From Amycolatopsis echigonensis (lineage in GTDB: Bacteria > Actinomycetota > Actinomycetes > Mycobacteriales > Pseudonocardiaceae), in contig NZ_JACJHR010000018.1 in assembly GCF_014174495.1 (NCBI RefSeq), positions 62,001-126,000 of the forward strand: 64,000 nucleotides of DNA, given 5' to 3'. The notes beneath the pieces are model-generated. The model was not told where the DNA came from. It saw only the letters and a list, made by a program, of their open reading frames with translations, and made no database searches. A program made the position numbers and the translations under genes. This document shows, piece after piece, positions 1-9,592 of the stretch; positions within the stretch are counted from its first letter, which is position 1; the number at the start of each line of letters is the position of its first letter.

Positions 1-180
1 TGCGCGGTCGAATGTCCTTTGCACGCAGCGTGTTTCGACTTGCGGACCGGTGTGCCGAGCGGGCCGCCGGCGCGCCGGCCGGTGCGGACCCACGAGGTGG
101 TCGTGTCCGACGGCCTGCTCTATGTGAACGTGCCCGCCACCGCGCCGGCCGCCGGAACGCTCGTGGCCGAGGCCGTCTGA
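1..180 (+). CDS. Rieske [2Fe-2S] ferredoxin, C-terminal fragment
   Basis: The window opens inside this gene, leaving 59 codons and the stop. The fragment begins CAVECPLHAACFDLRTG. CPLH (fragment residues 5-8) is the second Cys-His pair that ligates a Rieske [2Fe-2S] cluster; the first pair lies outside the window. Rieske ferredoxins of this kind shuttle electrons from a flavin reductase to a terminal oxygenase. The next gene is such a reductase, starting on the last base of this stop codon (TGATG), and an oxygenase follows. The gene is therefore very likely the electron carrier of a three-component system. It is truncated only by the window edge. Confidence 0.85.
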   Translation, partial: CAVECPLHAACFDLRTGVPSGPPARRPVRTHEVVVSDGLLYVNVPATAPAAGTLVAEAV

Positions 181-1355
181 TGCGTGCGGTGACCATCGTC
201 GGCGCCTCGCTCGCCGGTCTCAGCGCGGCGAGGGCGTTGCGGGACAAGGGGTTCGAAGGACGGCTCGTCGTCGTCGGGGACGAACCGCACGCCCCGTACG
301 ACCGGCCGCCGCTGTCGAAGGAATTCCTCGCCGGCACCGCCTCCGAGGCCGACCTGGCGCTGGCGACTCCGGAAGACGAGTCGCTTGCAGCGGAGTGGCG
401 GCTCGGCTGCCGGGCCGTTTCGCTCGACGCCGCCGAGCGGGCGGTCGTTCTCGAGGGCGGCGAGCGCATCGTCTCGGACGGCGTCGTCGTGGCGACCGGG
501 GCACGGGCGCGCGAACTGCCGGGCCCGGTGCCCGACGGAGTCCACACTCTCCGGACGTTCGACGACGCGCTCGCCTTGCGCAAGGCGCTGGTTCCCGGTG
601 CCCGGCTCGTGGTCATCGGCGCCGGCTTCATTGGCTCGGAGGTGGCGTCGACCGCAGCCGCGCTCGGCGTCGAGGTCGATGTGGTCGAGGCCGCCCCGGT
701 CCCGCTGGAGAAGCCGCTGGGCGCGGAGATGGGCGCGGTGTGCGCCCGGCTCCACGCCACCCGGGGCGTCCGGCTGCGCACCGGTGCCGGTCTGGCCGAG
801 GTGACGGGGTCTCCGCAGGCGACCGGCGTCCGGCTGACCGATGGCACCGAGTTGCCGGCGGACGTGGTGCTCCTCGGCATCGGTGCGGCACCCCAGGTGG
901 AGTGGCTCGCCGGCTCCGGACTCGAGCTCGACGACGGGGTGGTCACCGACGCCCGCGGCGCTACCTCCGTCCCCGGCGTGTTCGCGGTCGGCGACTGCGC
1001 GAAGTCGCACCGGACGCTGATCGGTGCGGCGACGCGGCTCGAACACTGGACCAATGCGGTGCAGCAACCGTCCGCCGCGGCCGCCGCCCTCCTCGGTCAG
1101 GAGCACACCGCGCCGGCGCATCACGAAGTGCCCTATTTCTGGTCGGATCAGTACGGCCACCGCATCCAGTTCGCCGGGCACCGCGGCCGCGCCGCGCGGG
1201 TCGAAGTGGTCGAAGGCGACCCGGACTCCTTCGATTTCCTCGCGCTCTACCGCGATCGGGACGGCGATCCGGTCGCGGTGCTGGCCATCGGCCGGGTCCG
1301 CTCGTTCGGGCGCTGGCGCCGGCAGCTGGCCGCCCCGCGCGCGGCACGGCTCTGA
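180..1355 (+). CDS. FAD-dependent ferredoxin reductase of a Rieske oxygenase system
   Basis: 391 residues, the usual size of class III ferredoxin reductases (BphA4, rubredoxin-reductase type). The N-terminal FAD dinucleotide fold reads VTIVGASLAGLSAARAL (about residues 4-20). The NAD(H) fold is LVVIGAGFIGSEVAS near residue 142, and the second FAD motif is VFAVGDCA near residue 268. The C-terminal reductase domain follows. It should move electrons from NAD(P)H to the Rieske ferredoxin encoded immediately upstream. ATG 180 overlaps the upstream stop, suggesting translational coupling. The Rieske oxygenase gene starts 39 bp downstream, so the three products probably work as one demethylase. Confidence 0.92.
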   Translation: MRAVTIVGASLAGLSAARALRDKGFEGRLVVVGDEPHAPYDRPPLSKEFLAGTASEADLALATPEDESLAAEWRLGCRAVSLDAAERAVVLEGGERIVSDGVVVATGARARELPGPVPDGVHTLRTFDDALALRKALVPGARLVVIGAGFIGSEVASTAAALGVEVDVVEAAPVPLEKPLGAEMGAVCARLHATRGVRLRTGAGLAEVTGSPQATGVRLTDGTELPADVVLLGIGAAPQVEWLAGSGLELDDGVVTDARGATSVPGVFAVGDCAKSHRTLIGAATRLEHWTNAVQQPSAAAAALLGQEHTAPAHHEVPYFWSDQYGHRIQFAGHRGRAARVEVVEGDPDSFDFLALYRDRDGDPVAVLAIGRVRSFGRWRRQLAAPRAARL

Positions 1356-1394
1356 ACCCCCCGAACTCTTCTCCCACGCACAGAAGGACCGCAC

Positions 1395-2528
1395 ATGAGC
1401 TCTGTCGAAACCCGCCCGGAGCAGACCGGGTCGAGCCTCATCCCGACGCTGCCGGGCGCGCACTACACCGATCCCGCGATCTTCGAACTCGAACAGTCGC
1501 GGATCTTCCAAGCGCACTGGTTCGCGGTCGCGCGCGGTTCGGACCTGCCGACCGCCGGGAATTTCCGGAAGGTCGACGTCGGCGGCGAAAGCGTGCTGCT
1601 CGTGCGCGGCCGCGACGGCGCTCTGCGCGCCTTCCTCAACGTCTGCCGCCACCGCGGTGCCCAGTTGTGCGTGGAGGACTCCGGCAGCGTCCGCCGGAAC
1701 CTGCAGTGCCCCTACCACGCGTGGACCTACGGGCTCGACGGTTCGCTCGTCGCCGCGCCGAATCTCAACTCGATGGCGGACGTGGACCGGAAGGAATACG
1801 GGCTGATCCCGGTCGCGCTGCGGGAATGGCTCGGCACTGCCTGGGTGTGCCTCGCCGACGAGCCGCCTTCCTTCGAGGAGACGGTGCAGGGCGCGGTGAC
1901 CGCCCGGCTGGGGGACCCGGCGGCGATCGACGGCTGGGGCATCGACACCCTCGTCGTCGGCCGCCGGATCGTCTACGACGTCAAGGCGAACTGGAAGCTG
2001 ATCGTCGAGAACTTCATGGAGTGCTATCACTGCGCGACGATCCACCCGGAGCTCACCGAGGTCCTGCCGGAGTTCGCCGACGGGTACGCGGCGCAGTACT
2101 ACGTGGGCCACGGCGCGGAATTCGGAGACGAGGTCGCCGGGTTCACCGTCGACGGCCGGGCCGGCTTCGACACCCTGTCCGGCGTCGGCGAGAACCACGA
2201 CCGCCGCTACTACGCGATCACCGTCAACCCGCAGGTGTTCATCAACCTGGTGCCCGACCACGTGATCTTCCACCGGATGTACCCGATGGCGGTCGACCGC
2301 ACGATCGTCGAATGCGACTGGCTGTACCCGCAGGAGGTCGTCGACAGCGGCGCGGACCTGGCGCATTCGGTCGAGCTCTTCCACCGGGTGAACCAGCAGG
2401 ACTTCGACGCCTGCGAACGGTGCCAGCCGGCGATGTCCTCGAAGGCCTACGCCAAGGGCGGCGTGCTCGTCCCGTCCGAGCACCACATCGGCGAGTTCCG
2501 GGACTGGGCCGCCGCGGCGATCAGCTGA
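1395..2528 (+). CDS. Rieske oxygenase, probable glycine betaine monooxygenase (GbcA-like)
   Basis: 377 residues. The Rieske domain has CRHRGAQLC followed by CPYHAWTYG (roughly residues 86-118), giving the Cys-His and Cys-His cluster ligands. The catalytic domain contains ENFMECYHCATIHPEL near residue 210, whose two histidines bind mononuclear iron. This resembles GbcA-type and proline-betaine demethylases, which oxidise an N-methyl group and release formaldehyde. Context favours glycine betaine: dimethylglycine oxidase, sarcosine oxidase and formaldehyde detoxification all lie downstream. The start is backed by AGAAGGA upstream of ATG. Stachydrine or carnitine demethylation is a less likely alternative. 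Substrate is inferred from context. Confidence 0.82.
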   Translation: MSSVETRPEQTGSSLIPTLPGAHYTDPAIFELEQSRIFQAHWFAVARGSDLPTAGNFRKVDVGGESVLLVRGRDGALRAFLNVCRHRGAQLCVEDSGSVRRNLQCPYHAWTYGLDGSLVAAPNLNSMADVDRKEYGLIPVALREWLGTAWVCLADEPPSFEETVQGAVTARLGDPAAIDGWGIDTLVVGRRIVYDVKANWKLIVENFMECYHCATIHPELTEVLPEFADGYAAQYYVGHGAEFGDEVAGFTVDGRAGFDTLSGVGENHDRRYYAITVNPQVFINLVPDHVIFHRMYPMAVDRTIVECDWLYPQEVVDSGADLAHSVELFHRVNQQDFDACERCQPAMSSKAYAKGGVLVPSEHHIGEFRDWAAAAIS

Positions 2529-2565
2529 CGGCGAGCGGGAAACACGGAGAGGTCCGAGGTCGACG

Positions 2566-4851
2566 GTGTCCGACGAATACCCCGAAGAAGCCGGATTGAC
2601 AGTCCGCCCGCCGGCGACGCACGCGGCGGGGCTGAAGGCGGTCCGGGTTTCGCTCCGCCGCGCGCTGGCCCAGATGGGGCCGGCGAAATCGGCGAAGAAC
2701 CTGTTGTCGCTCAACCAGGTCGACGGATTCGACTGCATGTCCTGCGCGTGGCCGGATCCGCTGGAGGGCCGGCACACCGCGGAGTTCTGCGAGAACGGCG
2801 CGAAAGCTGTCTCGTGGGAGGGGCAGCGCGACACCGTCGGCCCGGACTTCTTCGCCCGGCATTCGATCTCCGAGCTGGCCGGCCGGAGCGGGTACTGGCT
2901 GGAAAGCCAGGGCCGGCTGGCGCACCCGATGGTGCGCCGGGACGGTGCCGACCACTACGAGCCGATCTCCTGGGCTGACGCGTTCGCGCTCGTGGGCGAG
3001 CATTTGCGTGCACTCGAGTCCCAGGACGAGGCGCTCTTCTACACGTCCGGCCGGGCCTCGAATGAAGCCGCGTTCGTCTATCAGCTGTTCGCCCGCGCAT
3101 TCGGCACCAACAACCTGCCGGACTGCTCGAACATGTGCCACGAGTCGACGTCCGTCGGCCTCGCCCGCACGATCGGCGTCGGCAAGGGCACGGTGACCCT
3201 CCAGGACCTGCACGAGGCCGACTTGATCGTGATCTCCGGCCAGAACCCGGGCACGAACCACCCGCGGATGCTGTCCGCGCTGGAAAAGGCCAAGCGCAAC
3301 GGCGCCAAGATCCTCGCGGTCAACCCGCTGCGCGAGGCCGGGCTGCTCAAGTTCAACAATCCGCAGACCCCGCGGGGGCTGACGATCGGCACCGGCCTCG
3401 CCGACCGGTATCTGCGGATCCGGTCGAACGGCGACCTGGCCCTGTGGCGCGGCGTCGCCCGGCTGCTGCTGGAGGCCGAGGACGCGAATCCCGGCACGAT
3501 CGTCGACCGCGAGTTCGTCCGGCAGTCGACCACCGGCTGGGAAGCCTGGGAAAAGCACGTCCGCGGCGTCGACTGGGACGAGGTCGTCGCCGCCACTGGG
3601 TTGGCTCGCGAGGAGATCGAAGCGGCCGCGGCGATGATGGCCGAGTCTCAGCGCACCGTGCACTGCTGGGCGATGGGGATCACCCAGCACCGCAACGCGG
3701 TCGCCACCGTGGGCGAGATCGTGAACGTCGCCCTGATGCGCGGAATGATCGGCAAGCCCGGTGCCGGGCTGTGTCCGGTGCGCGGCCATTCCAACGTCCA
3801 GGGCGACCGCACGATGGGCATCTGGGAAAAGCCTCCGGAGTCCTTTTTGGACGCACTGGGTGCGGAGTTCGGCTTCGAGCCGCCGCGCGAGCACGGGCAC
3901 GACGCCGCCGACGCGGTGCGCGCGCTCCGGGACGGGCGCGCGAAGGTGTTTGTCGGGCTGGGCGGCAACTTCGCCGAGGCGATGTCCGACACCGCGGTCA
4001 CCGAAGCGGCTCTGCGGTCCGCCGCGCTGACTGTGCAGATCTCCACCAAGCTGAACCGGAGCCACCTTGCCGCGGGCAAGGACGCCCTGATCCTGCCCGC
4101 GCTCGGCCGCACCGAACAGGACCACACCGGCGGCATCGTGCAGCGGGTCACCGTCGAAGACTCAATGTCGGTCGTCCACGCGTCCCGCGGGCGGGCGAAA
4201 CCGGCCGCGCCGCTGCTGCGGTCGGAGGTGGCGATCGTCTGCGGAATGGCATACGCCGCGCTCGGCGACCGGTACGGCATTCCGTGGCCGGAATTCGCCG
4301 CCGATTACGCGCGGATCCGCGAGCGCATCGGCCGCGTGGTGCCCGGCTGCGAAGGATACGAAGAGAAAATCAGCCGGCACGCCGCTTTCACGCTTCCGCA
4401 TCCGCCGCGCGACACGCGGACCTTTCCCACCCCCGAAGGCAAAGCGGTGTTCACGGTCAGCCCGCTCGAGGTGCTGACCGTGCCGGAGGGCCGGCTCATC
4501 CTCCAGACGCTGCGCAGCCACGACCAGTTCAACACCACCGTTTACGGGCTGGACGACCGCTACCGGGGCATCCGCTCCGGACGCCGGGTGGTCTTCGTGA
4601 ACGAGGCGGACCTGCGCGAGCTGGGGTTGCGCGACGGAGACCACGTCGACCTGGTCTCGGAGTGGCCGGACGGCGAACGCCGGGCGCCGCGGTTCCGCCT
4701 CGTCGCCTACGACACGCCGAAGGGGTGCGCCGCCGCGTACTACCCGGAGACCAATCCGCTCGTCCCGCTCGATTCGCAAGCCCTGGAGTCCGGCACGCCG
4801 ACGTCCAAGTCGGTCGTGGTCCGGCTCGAACCCGTTCGACCCGTCGAGTAA
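2566..4851 (+). CDS. Molybdopterin oxidoreductase, formate-dehydrogenase-alpha-like
   Basis: 761 residues starting at GTG. The protein looks like the FdhF/YdeP-type (Fdhalpha-like) subgroup of bis-MGD enzymes. Near the N-terminus, Cys57, Cys60 and a Cys near 74 (in CMSCAWPDP and EFCENG) could hold an Fe-S cluster. MCHEST at Cys191-His192 aligns with the Sec/Cys-His pair that ligates Mo and abstracts hydrogen in formate dehydrogenases, so the enzyme uses Cys. [15 protein letters not shown] and [14 protein letters not shown] are typical cofactor-binding segments. It lies between the demethylase and mscR, so oxidation of formate from formaldehyde or formyl-THF is the likely role. No partner subunits are nearby, and the electron acceptor is unknown. 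Confidence 0.85.
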   Translation: MSDEYPEEAGLTVRPPATHAAGLKAVRVSLRRALAQMGPAKSAKNLLSLNQVDGFDCMSCAWPDPLEGRHTAEFCENGAKAVSWEGQRDTVGPDFFARHSISELAGRSGYWLESQGRLAHPMVRRDGADHYEPISWADAFALVGEHLRALESQDEALFYTSGRASNEAAFVYQLFARAFGTNNLPDCSNMCHESTSVGLARTIGVGKGTVTLQDLHEADLIVISGQNPGTNHPRMLSALEKAKRNGAKILAVNPLREAGLLKFNNPQTPRGLTIGTGLADRYLRIRSNGDLALWRGVARLLLEAEDANPGTIVDREFVRQSTTGWEAWEKHVRGVDWDEVVAATGLAREEIEAAAAMMAESQRTVHCWAMGITQHRNAVATVGEIVNVALMRGMIGKPGAGLCPVRGHSNVQGDRTMGIWEKPPESFLDALGAEFGFEPPREHGHDAADAVRALRDGRAKVFVGLGGNFAEAMSDTAVTEAALRSAALTVQISTKLNRSHLAAGKDALILPALGRTEQDHTGGIVQRVTVEDSMSVVHASRGRAKPAAPLLRSEVAIVCGMAYAALGDRYGIPWPEFAADYARIRERIGRVVPGCEGYEEKISRHAAFTLPHPPRDTRTFPTPEGKAVFTVSPLEVLTVPEGRLILQTLRSHDQFNTTVYGLDDRYRGIRSGRRVVFVNEADLRELGLRDGDHVDLVSEWPDGERRAPRFRLVAYDTPKGCAAAYYPETNPLVPLDSQALESGTPTSKSVVVRLEPVRPVE

Positions 4852-4865
4852 GGAGCAGGTGCACC

Positions 4866-5954
4866 ATGGCACAGCACGTTCAGGGCGTCGTCGCCCTCGC
4901 CGAAGGCAAACCGGTGTCGGTCGAGACGATCGTCGTGCCGGACCCGGGCCCGGGAGAGGCGGTGGTGCGCGTCCAGGCCTGCGGGGTCTGCCACACCGAC
5001 CTGCACTACCGCGAAGGCGGCATCAACGACGAGTTTCCCTTTCTCCTCGGACACGAGGCCGCCGGGACGGTGGAATCGGTCGGCGAAGGCGTGACCGACG
5101 TGGCCCCCGGCGACTTCGTGATCCTGAACTGGCGCGCGGTGTGCGGGCAGTGCCGCGCGTGCCGCAAGGGCAAACCCCAGTATTGCTTCGACACGCACAA
5201 CGGGAAGCAGAAGATGACCTTGCTGTCGGGGCAGGAGCTGAGCCCGGCGCTGGGCATCGGGGCGTTCGCGGAGAAGACGCTCGTCGCGGCCGGGCAGTGC
5301 ACGAAGGTGAATCCGCGGATCCCGCCCCAGGTCGCCGGCCTGCTCGGCTGCGGGGTGATGGCCGGTCTCGGCGCGGCGATCAACACCGGCGGGGTCGGCC
5401 GCGGCGATTCGGTCGCGGTCATCGGCTGCGGCGGGGTCGGCGACGCGGCGATCGCCGGTGCGGTCCTGGCCGGAGCCACGACGGTGATCGCCGTCGACCG
5501 GGATCCCCGGAAACTGGACAAGGCCAAGGAATTCGGCGCGACGCACACCGTCGACGCCCGGGATCTCGACGCGGTCGAGGCGATCGTCGGCTATACCGGC
5601 GGCTTCGGCGCGGACGTCGTGATCGACGCGGTGGGCCGGCCGGAGACGTGGAAACAGGCCTTCCGCGCCCGGGACCTGGCCGGCACCGTCGTCCTGGTCG
5701 GCGTGCCGACGCCGGAGATGACGGCACCGGAACTTCCGCTGATCGAGTACTTCTCCCGCGGCGGCGCGCTGAAATCCTCCTGGTACGGCGACTGCCTTCC
5801 GGAACGCGACTTCCCGGCGATGGTCGACCTCCACCTGCAGGGCCGGTTGCCGCTGGACAAGTTCGTCTCCGAGGAGATCGCGCTGGACTCCGTCGAGGAC
5901 GCGTTCGAGAAGATGCGGCAGGGGAACGTGCTGCGCTCGGTGGTGGTCCTGTGA
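4866..5954 (+). CDS. mscR: S-(hydroxymethyl)mycothiol dehydrogenase
   Basis: 362 residues, zinc-dependent medium-chain alcohol dehydrogenase. [14 protein letters not shown] around residue 39 holds the catalytic zinc ligand and LGHEAAG the next one. [15 protein letters not shown] supplies the four structural-zinc cysteines. The NAD fold is [13 protein letters not shown]. Length and the early HNGKQKMTL segment match MscR, which oxidises the formaldehyde-mycothiol adduct to S-formylmycothiol. ATG 4866 is chosen for its good alignment with the family start. Formaldehyde is made by the upstream demethylase. The stop overlaps the next start (GTGA). Confidence 0.93.
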   Translation: MAQHVQGVVALAEGKPVSVETIVVPDPGPGEAVVRVQACGVCHTDLHYREGGINDEFPFLLGHEAAGTVESVGEGVTDVAPGDFVILNWRAVCGQCRACRKGKPQYCFDTHNGKQKMTLLSGQELSPALGIGAFAEKTLVAAGQCTKVNPRIPPQVAGLLGCGVMAGLGAAINTGGVGRGDSVAVIGCGGVGDAAIAGAVLAGATTVIAVDRDPRKLDKAKEFGATHTVDARDLDAVEAIVGYTGGFGADVVIDAVGRPETWKQAFRARDLAGTVVLVGVPTPEMTAPELPLIEYFSRGGALKSSWYGDCLPERDFPAMVDLHLQGRLPLDKFVSEEIALDSVEDAFEKMRQGNVLRSVVVL

Positions 5955-6577
5955 ACCCGATCGAGCACCTCGTCACCTCCGGCACCTTCTCGCTGGACGG
6001 CGGCACCTGGGACGTCGACAACAACGTCTGGCTGATCGGCGACGACCGGGAGGTCCTGGTCCTCGACCCGGCGCACGACGCGAAGGCGATCGCGGAACAG
6101 GTGGGGGACCGGCGGGTCGTCGCCATCGTGTGCACTCACGGGCACGACGACCACATCGGCCAGGCACCGGTGCTGGCGGACACCTTCGGCGCGCCGATTC
6201 TGCTGCATCCCGACGAAGCGCCGCTGTGGGCGCTGACCCATCCGGATCGCCGGCCCGACGGGGAACTCCGGGACGGAGAAGTGCTGACCGCGGGCGGGAT
6301 CGACCTGCGGGCGTTCGTCACGCCAGGGCATTCGCCCGGCTCGACGAGCCTGTACGCACCGGAGCTCAAGACCGTGTTCACTGGCGACACTCTGTTCCAG
6401 GGCGGCCCCGGCGCCACTGGCCGGTCGTTTTCCAGCTTCGACACCATCATCGCCTCGATCCGGGACACGTTGCTGACCCTGCCCGAGGACACGGCAGTGC
6501 GCACCGGCCACGGCGAAAGCACCACGATCGGCGCCGAAGCCCCGCATCTCGCGGAATGGCTCGCGCGCGGGCACTGA
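5951..6577 (+). CDS. MBL-fold hydrolase, probable S-formylmycothiol hydrolase
   Basis: 208 residues with the metallo-beta-lactamase zinc motif HGHDDHIGQ (near residue 65), [17 protein letters not shown] and a late GHGESTT. It is a glyoxalase II-like thioesterase. GTG 5951 overlaps the mscR stop, so the two are co-translated. MBL proteins next to mscR are the expected enzymes for cleaving S-formylmycothiol to formate and mycothiol. That role is inferred from position, as the fold alone does not fix the substrate. The next gene is separated by 111 bp with its own promoter. Confidence 0.88.
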   Translation: MNPIEHLVTSGTFSLDGGTWDVDNNVWLIGDDREVLVLDPAHDAKAIAEQVGDRRVVAIVCTHGHDDHIGQAPVLADTFGAPILLHPDEAPLWALTHPDRRPDGELRDGEVLTAGGIDLRAFVTPGHSPGSTSLYAPELKTVFTGDTLFQGGPGATGRSFSSFDTIIASIRDTLLTLPEDTAVRTGHGESTTIGAEAPHLAEWLARGH

Positions 6578-6605
6578 TCACCCGGAAACCGCCCCGGAAC
6601 GGCTC

Positions 6606-6635
6606 TTGACCCGGCTCTCCTCGCCGACTTAGCCT
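6606..6635 (+). promoter_or_regulatory. Probable housekeeping promoter of glyA-sox operon
   Basis: TTGACC (6606-6611), an 18-bp spacer and TAGCCT (6630-6635) resemble an actinobacterial vegetative promoter. Transcription would start near 6642, just before the palindromic operator at 6646. Assigned by eye. Confidence 0.55.
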
Positions 6636-6645
6636 GACCCTTATC

Positions 6646-6658
6646 TGATATATCAATC
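6646..6658 (+). promoter_or_regulatory. Candidate GntR operator upstream of glyA
   Basis: TGATATATCAATC contains the perfect palindrome TGATATATCA. Nearly the same 13-mer (TGATACATCAATC) occurs at 18475 in front of sdaA, next to the divergent FCD-type GntR gene. Both sit a few tens of bases before a C1/serine gene. It lies just downstream of the inferred start point, a position suited to repression. Confidence 0.6.
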
Positions 6659-6688
6659 GTCTACTACGAAGGAATCGGGGACTGCCGC

Positions 6689-7987
6689 ATGTCCGTCACG
6701 GTCGATCGTCAGGAGAGCAGCGCCGCTCAGGTGCTGGGGCTTCCGCTGGCTCAAGCGGATCCCGAGGTGCACGCGGCGGTCGGCCGGGAGCTGGGCCGGC
6801 AGCGGCGGACGCTGGAAATGATCGCGAGCGAGAACTTCGCGCCGCTCAGCGTGATGCAGGCGCAGGGCTCGGTGCTGACCAACAAATACGCCGAGGGCTA
6901 CCCAGGCCGCCGGTACTACGGCGGCTGCGAGCACGTCGACGAGGTCGAGCAGCTGGCGATCGACCGGGCGAAGGCGCTGTTCGGCGCGGAGTTCGCGAAC
7001 GTGCAGCCGCATTCGGGCGCGCAGGCCAATTCGGCGGTGCTCAACGCGCTGCTGAAGCCGGGCGAGACGTTCCTGGGCCTGGACCTCGCGCACGGGGGAC
7101 ATCTGACGCACGGGATGCGGTTGACGTTCTCGGGTAAGTACTTCACTCCCGTGCCGTACCACGTGCGCGAGAGCGACCACCTCGTCGACATGGCGGAGGT
7201 GGAACGGCTGGCGAAGGAACACCAGCCGAAGCTGATCGTCGCGGGGTGGTCGGCGTACCCGCGGCAGCTGGACTTCGCGGAGTTCCGCCGGATCGCCGAC
7301 GAGGCCGGGGCGTACTTGATGGTCGACATGGCGCATTTCGCGGGGCTGGTGGCGGCGGGGCTGCATCCGTCGCCGGTGCCGCACGCGCACGTGGTGACCT
7401 CGACGACGCACAAGACCCTCGGCGGACCGCGCGGCGGGGTCGTGCTGGCGACGGCGGACCTGGGCAAGAAGCTGAACTCGAGCGTGTTCCCGGGACAGCA
7501 GGGCGGTCCGCTGGAGCACGTGATCGCGGCGAAGGCGGTCGCGTTCAAGCTCGCCGGGGAGCCCGCTTTCCGGGAGCGGCAGGAGCGGACGCTGGCCGGG
7601 GCGAAGATCCTGGCCGAGCGGCTGCTGGCGGAGGAGAACGTCGGGGTGGTCTCCGGCGGGACGGACGTGCATCTGGTCCTCGTCGACCTGCGGGAGTCCG
7701 CATTGGACGGTCAGCAGGCGGAGGATCGGCTGCACCGCGCGGGAATCACGGTGAACCGCAACGCGGTCCCGTTCGACCCGCGGCCGCCGATGGTGTCCTC
7801 GGGCGTCCGGATCGGGACGCCGGCGCTGGCCGCGCGCGGGTTCGGCGCCGAGGATTTCGCGGAGGTGGCCGACGTGATCGCGCTGGCCTTGCGGCCGGAG
7901 ACCGGAGAGTCCGAATTGGACGCGTTGGCCGCGCGCGTCTCGGCACTGGCCGAGCGGCACCCGCTCTACCCGGAGGTGGTCGCATGA
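6689..7987 (+). CDS. glyA: Serine hydroxymethyltransferase
   Basis: 432 residues, full length for the family. [12 protein letters not shown] carries the PLP-binding lysine (Lys242), and [17 protein letters not shown] and the [15 protein letters not shown] segment bind substrate and folate. It interconverts glycine plus methylene-THF with serine plus THF in the cytosol. Here it probably captures glycine and C1 units from sarcosine demethylation, feeding serine to SdaA. It leads the soxBDAG operon, and its stop overlaps the soxB start (ATGA). It may be a catabolic paralogue of a housekeeping GlyA elsewhere in the genome. Confidence 0.97.
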   Translation: MSVTVDRQESSAAQVLGLPLAQADPEVHAAVGRELGRQRRTLEMIASENFAPLSVMQAQGSVLTNKYAEGYPGRRYYGGCEHVDEVEQLAIDRAKALFGAEFANVQPHSGAQANSAVLNALLKPGETFLGLDLAHGGHLTHGMRLTFSGKYFTPVPYHVRESDHLVDMAEVERLAKEHQPKLIVAGWSAYPRQLDFAEFRRIADEAGAYLMVDMAHFAGLVAAGLHPSPVPHAHVVTSTTHKTLGGPRGGVVLATADLGKKLNSSVFPGQQGGPLEHVIAAKAVAFKLAGEPAFRERQERTLAGAKILAERLLAEENVGVVSGGTDVHLVLVDLRESALDGQQAEDRLHRAGITVNRNAVPFDPRPPMVSSGVRIGTPALAARGFGAEDFAEVADVIALALRPETGESELDALAARVSALAERHPLYPEVVA

Positions 7988-9213
7988 CCGTCGCACCCGG
8001 TGCGCACCTGCCCGAACACCCGGATTTCCTGTGGCGCAACCCGGAACCGAAGAAGACCTACGACGTCGTGATCGTGGGCGGCGGCGGGCACGGCCTGGCG
8101 ACCGCCTACTACCTGGCCAAGAACCACGGCATCACGAATGTCGCGGTGCTGGAGCGCGGCTGGCTCGCGGGCGGGAACATGGCCCGCAACACGACGCTGA
8201 TCCGCTCGAACTACCTGTGGGACGAGTCGGCGGCGATCTACGAGCACGCGCTGAAGCTGTGGGAAGGGCTGGAGGACGACCTCGGCTACCCGATCCTGTT
8301 CTCCCAGCGCGGCGTGCTGAACCTCGCGCACACCGAGCAGGACGTGCGCGACTCCGTCCGCCGGGTCGAGGCGAACAAGCTCAACGGCGTCGACGCGGAA
8401 TGGCTGGGGCCGGACGAGGTCGCGAAGATCTGCCCGATCGTGAACGTGTCCGACGACATCCGGTATCCGGTGCAGGGCGCGACGTACCAGCCGCGCGCGG
8501 GAATCGCGAAACACGACTACGTCGCTTGGGGTTTCGCCACCCGCGCCGACGAGGCCGGGATCGACCTGATCCAGGACTGCGAGGTCACCGGGTTCACCGT
8601 GGACGGCGACCGCGTCACCGGCGTGCGGACCAGCCGCGGCGACATCGGGTGCGGGACGGTCGCGTTGTGCGCGGCCGGGCACACCTCGGTGCTGCTCGAC
8701 CAGCTGGGCGTGCGGTCGCCGTTGCAGTCGCATCCCTTGCAGGCGCTGGTGTCCGAGCTGCTGGAGCCGGTGCATCCGACGATCGTGATGTCGAACGCGG
8801 TGCACGTCTACGTTTCGCAGGCGCACAAGGGCGAGCTGGTGATGGGCGCGGGCGTGGATTCCTACAACGGCTACGGCCAGCGCGGCGCGTTCCACATCAT
8901 CGAGCGGCAGATGGCCGCGGCGGTGGAGCTGTTCCCGGTGTTCGCGCGTGCGCATCTGCTGCGGTCGTGGGCCGGGATCGTGGACGTCACGCCGGACGCG
9001 TCGCCGATCGTCGGGCACACGCCGTACGAGAACGTGTTCGTCAACGCCGGGTGGGGAACCGGCGGGTTCAAGGCGACGCCGGGACTGGGCTGGTGCTTCG
9101 CGCACACCGTCGCACACGGCGAGCCGCATCCGTACGTCGCGCCGTTCGGCCTCGACCGTTTCGCCACCGGTGCGCTCGTCGACGAGCACGGCGCCGCAGC
9201 CGTCGCGCACTGA
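7984..9213 (+). CDS. soxB: Sarcosine oxidase, beta subunit
   Basis: 409 residues of the heterotetrameric enzyme. The FAD fold [18 protein letters not shown] lies near residues 24-41. [11 protein letters not shown] near residue 175 matches the segment that carries covalently bound FMN on histidine in this family. C-terminal motifs [16 protein letters not shown] and [12 protein letters not shown] are typical. The subunit oxidises sarcosine to glycine and passes the methylene to THF on SoxA. It is coupled to glyA upstream (ATGA overlap) and to soxD 11 bp downstream. Confidence 0.96.
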   Translation: MTVAPGAHLPEHPDFLWRNPEPKKTYDVVIVGGGGHGLATAYYLAKNHGITNVAVLERGWLAGGNMARNTTLIRSNYLWDESAAIYEHALKLWEGLEDDLGYPILFSQRGVLNLAHTEQDVRDSVRRVEANKLNGVDAEWLGPDEVAKICPIVNVSDDIRYPVQGATYQPRAGIAKHDYVAWGFATRADEAGIDLIQDCEVTGFTVDGDRVTGVRTSRGDIGCGTVALCAAGHTSVLLDQLGVRSPLQSHPLQALVSELLEPVHPTIVMSNAVHVYVSQAHKGELVMGAGVDSYNGYGQRGAFHIIERQMAAAVELFPVFARAHLLRSWAGIVDVTPDASPIVGHTPYENVFVNAGWGTGGFKATPGLGWCFAHTVAHGEPHPYVAPFGLDRFATGALVDEHGAAAVAH

Positions 9214-9224
9214 GAGGACTTGCC

Positions 9225-9506
9225 ATGCAACTGATTCGCTGCCCGTGGTGCGGGCCGCGCGAGGAAACCGAATTCCACTACGGCGGACAGGCCGAGGTCG
9301 CCTATCCCGCCCGGCCCGCGGACCTGTCCGACCAGGAATGGGCCGAGTTCGTGTTCTACCGCGACAACCCCAAGGGCCCGTTCGCCGAACGCTGGAGCCA
9401 CGCGACCGGGTGCCGCAAATGGTTCAACGCCGTCCGCGACACCCGCAGCTACGCATTCCTTGCCACGTATCGGATCGGCGAACCGCGCCCGGAGGTGACC
9501 GCATGA
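9225..9506 (+). CDS. soxD: Sarcosine oxidase, delta subunit
   Basis: 93 residues, a typical SoxD size. It opens MQLIRCPWCGPREETEF, with a CPWCG zinc-binding pair. HATGCRKWFNAVRDT near the C-terminus supplies further His/Cys ligands. In known structures the small delta subunit holds zinc and helps hold the complex together. It lies between soxB and soxA as in corynebacterial and Arthrobacter operons. Its stop overlaps the start of a 29-codon frame that leads into soxA. Confidence 0.95.
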   Translation: MQLIRCPWCGPREETEFHYGGQAEVAYPARPADLSDQEWAEFVFYRDNPKGPFAERWSHATGCRKWFNAVRDTRSYAFLATYRIGEPRPEVTA

Positions 9507-9592
9507 GCGCCGCTTGCCAGCGAATCATCGCCATTCATGCTGTCGCCTCCCGGACAGCCAGCGTGAAACTCCTCAAGGAGGCGACGGCATGA
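9503..9592 (+). CDS. Putative 29-residue coupling or leader peptide between soxD and soxA
   Basis: A short frame begins at an ATG overlapping the soxD stop (ATGA) and ends at a TGA overlapping the soxA start (ATGA). It encodes 29 residues starting MSAACQRIIAIHAVAS, with no recognised domain. Because it joins the two flanking genes by start-stop overlaps, ribosomes leaving soxD could translate it and run straight into soxA. It also spans a hairpin that hides the soxA ribosome binding site. It may act only through its translation, or be fortuitous. Confidence 0.4.
   Translation: MSAACQRIIAIHAVASRTASVKLLKEATA
9542..9585 (+). promoter_or_regulatory. Hairpin sequestering the soxA ribosome binding site
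   Basis: GTCGCCTCC (9542-9550) is the exact reverse complement of GGAGGCGAC (9577-9585), a 9-bp stem with a 26-nt loop. The 3' arm contains the soxA Shine-Dalgarno (AAGGAGG, 9575-9581), 7 nt before ATG 9589. A competing local pairing of CTCC (9569-9572) with GGAG would also cover it. Translation of the 29-codon frame would open the stem. Confidence 0.5.

Noticed and set aside
120..2834. A 904-codon open frame on the minus strand across the Rieske genes
   Set aside because: It is antisense to three genes with clear motifs and has no recognisable domain. Long antisense frames are expected in 70% GC DNA.
6578..6688. Glycine riboswitch upstream of glyA
   Set aside because: The 111-bp gap shows a promoter and an operator dyad but no aptamer-like conserved core or tandem architecture.
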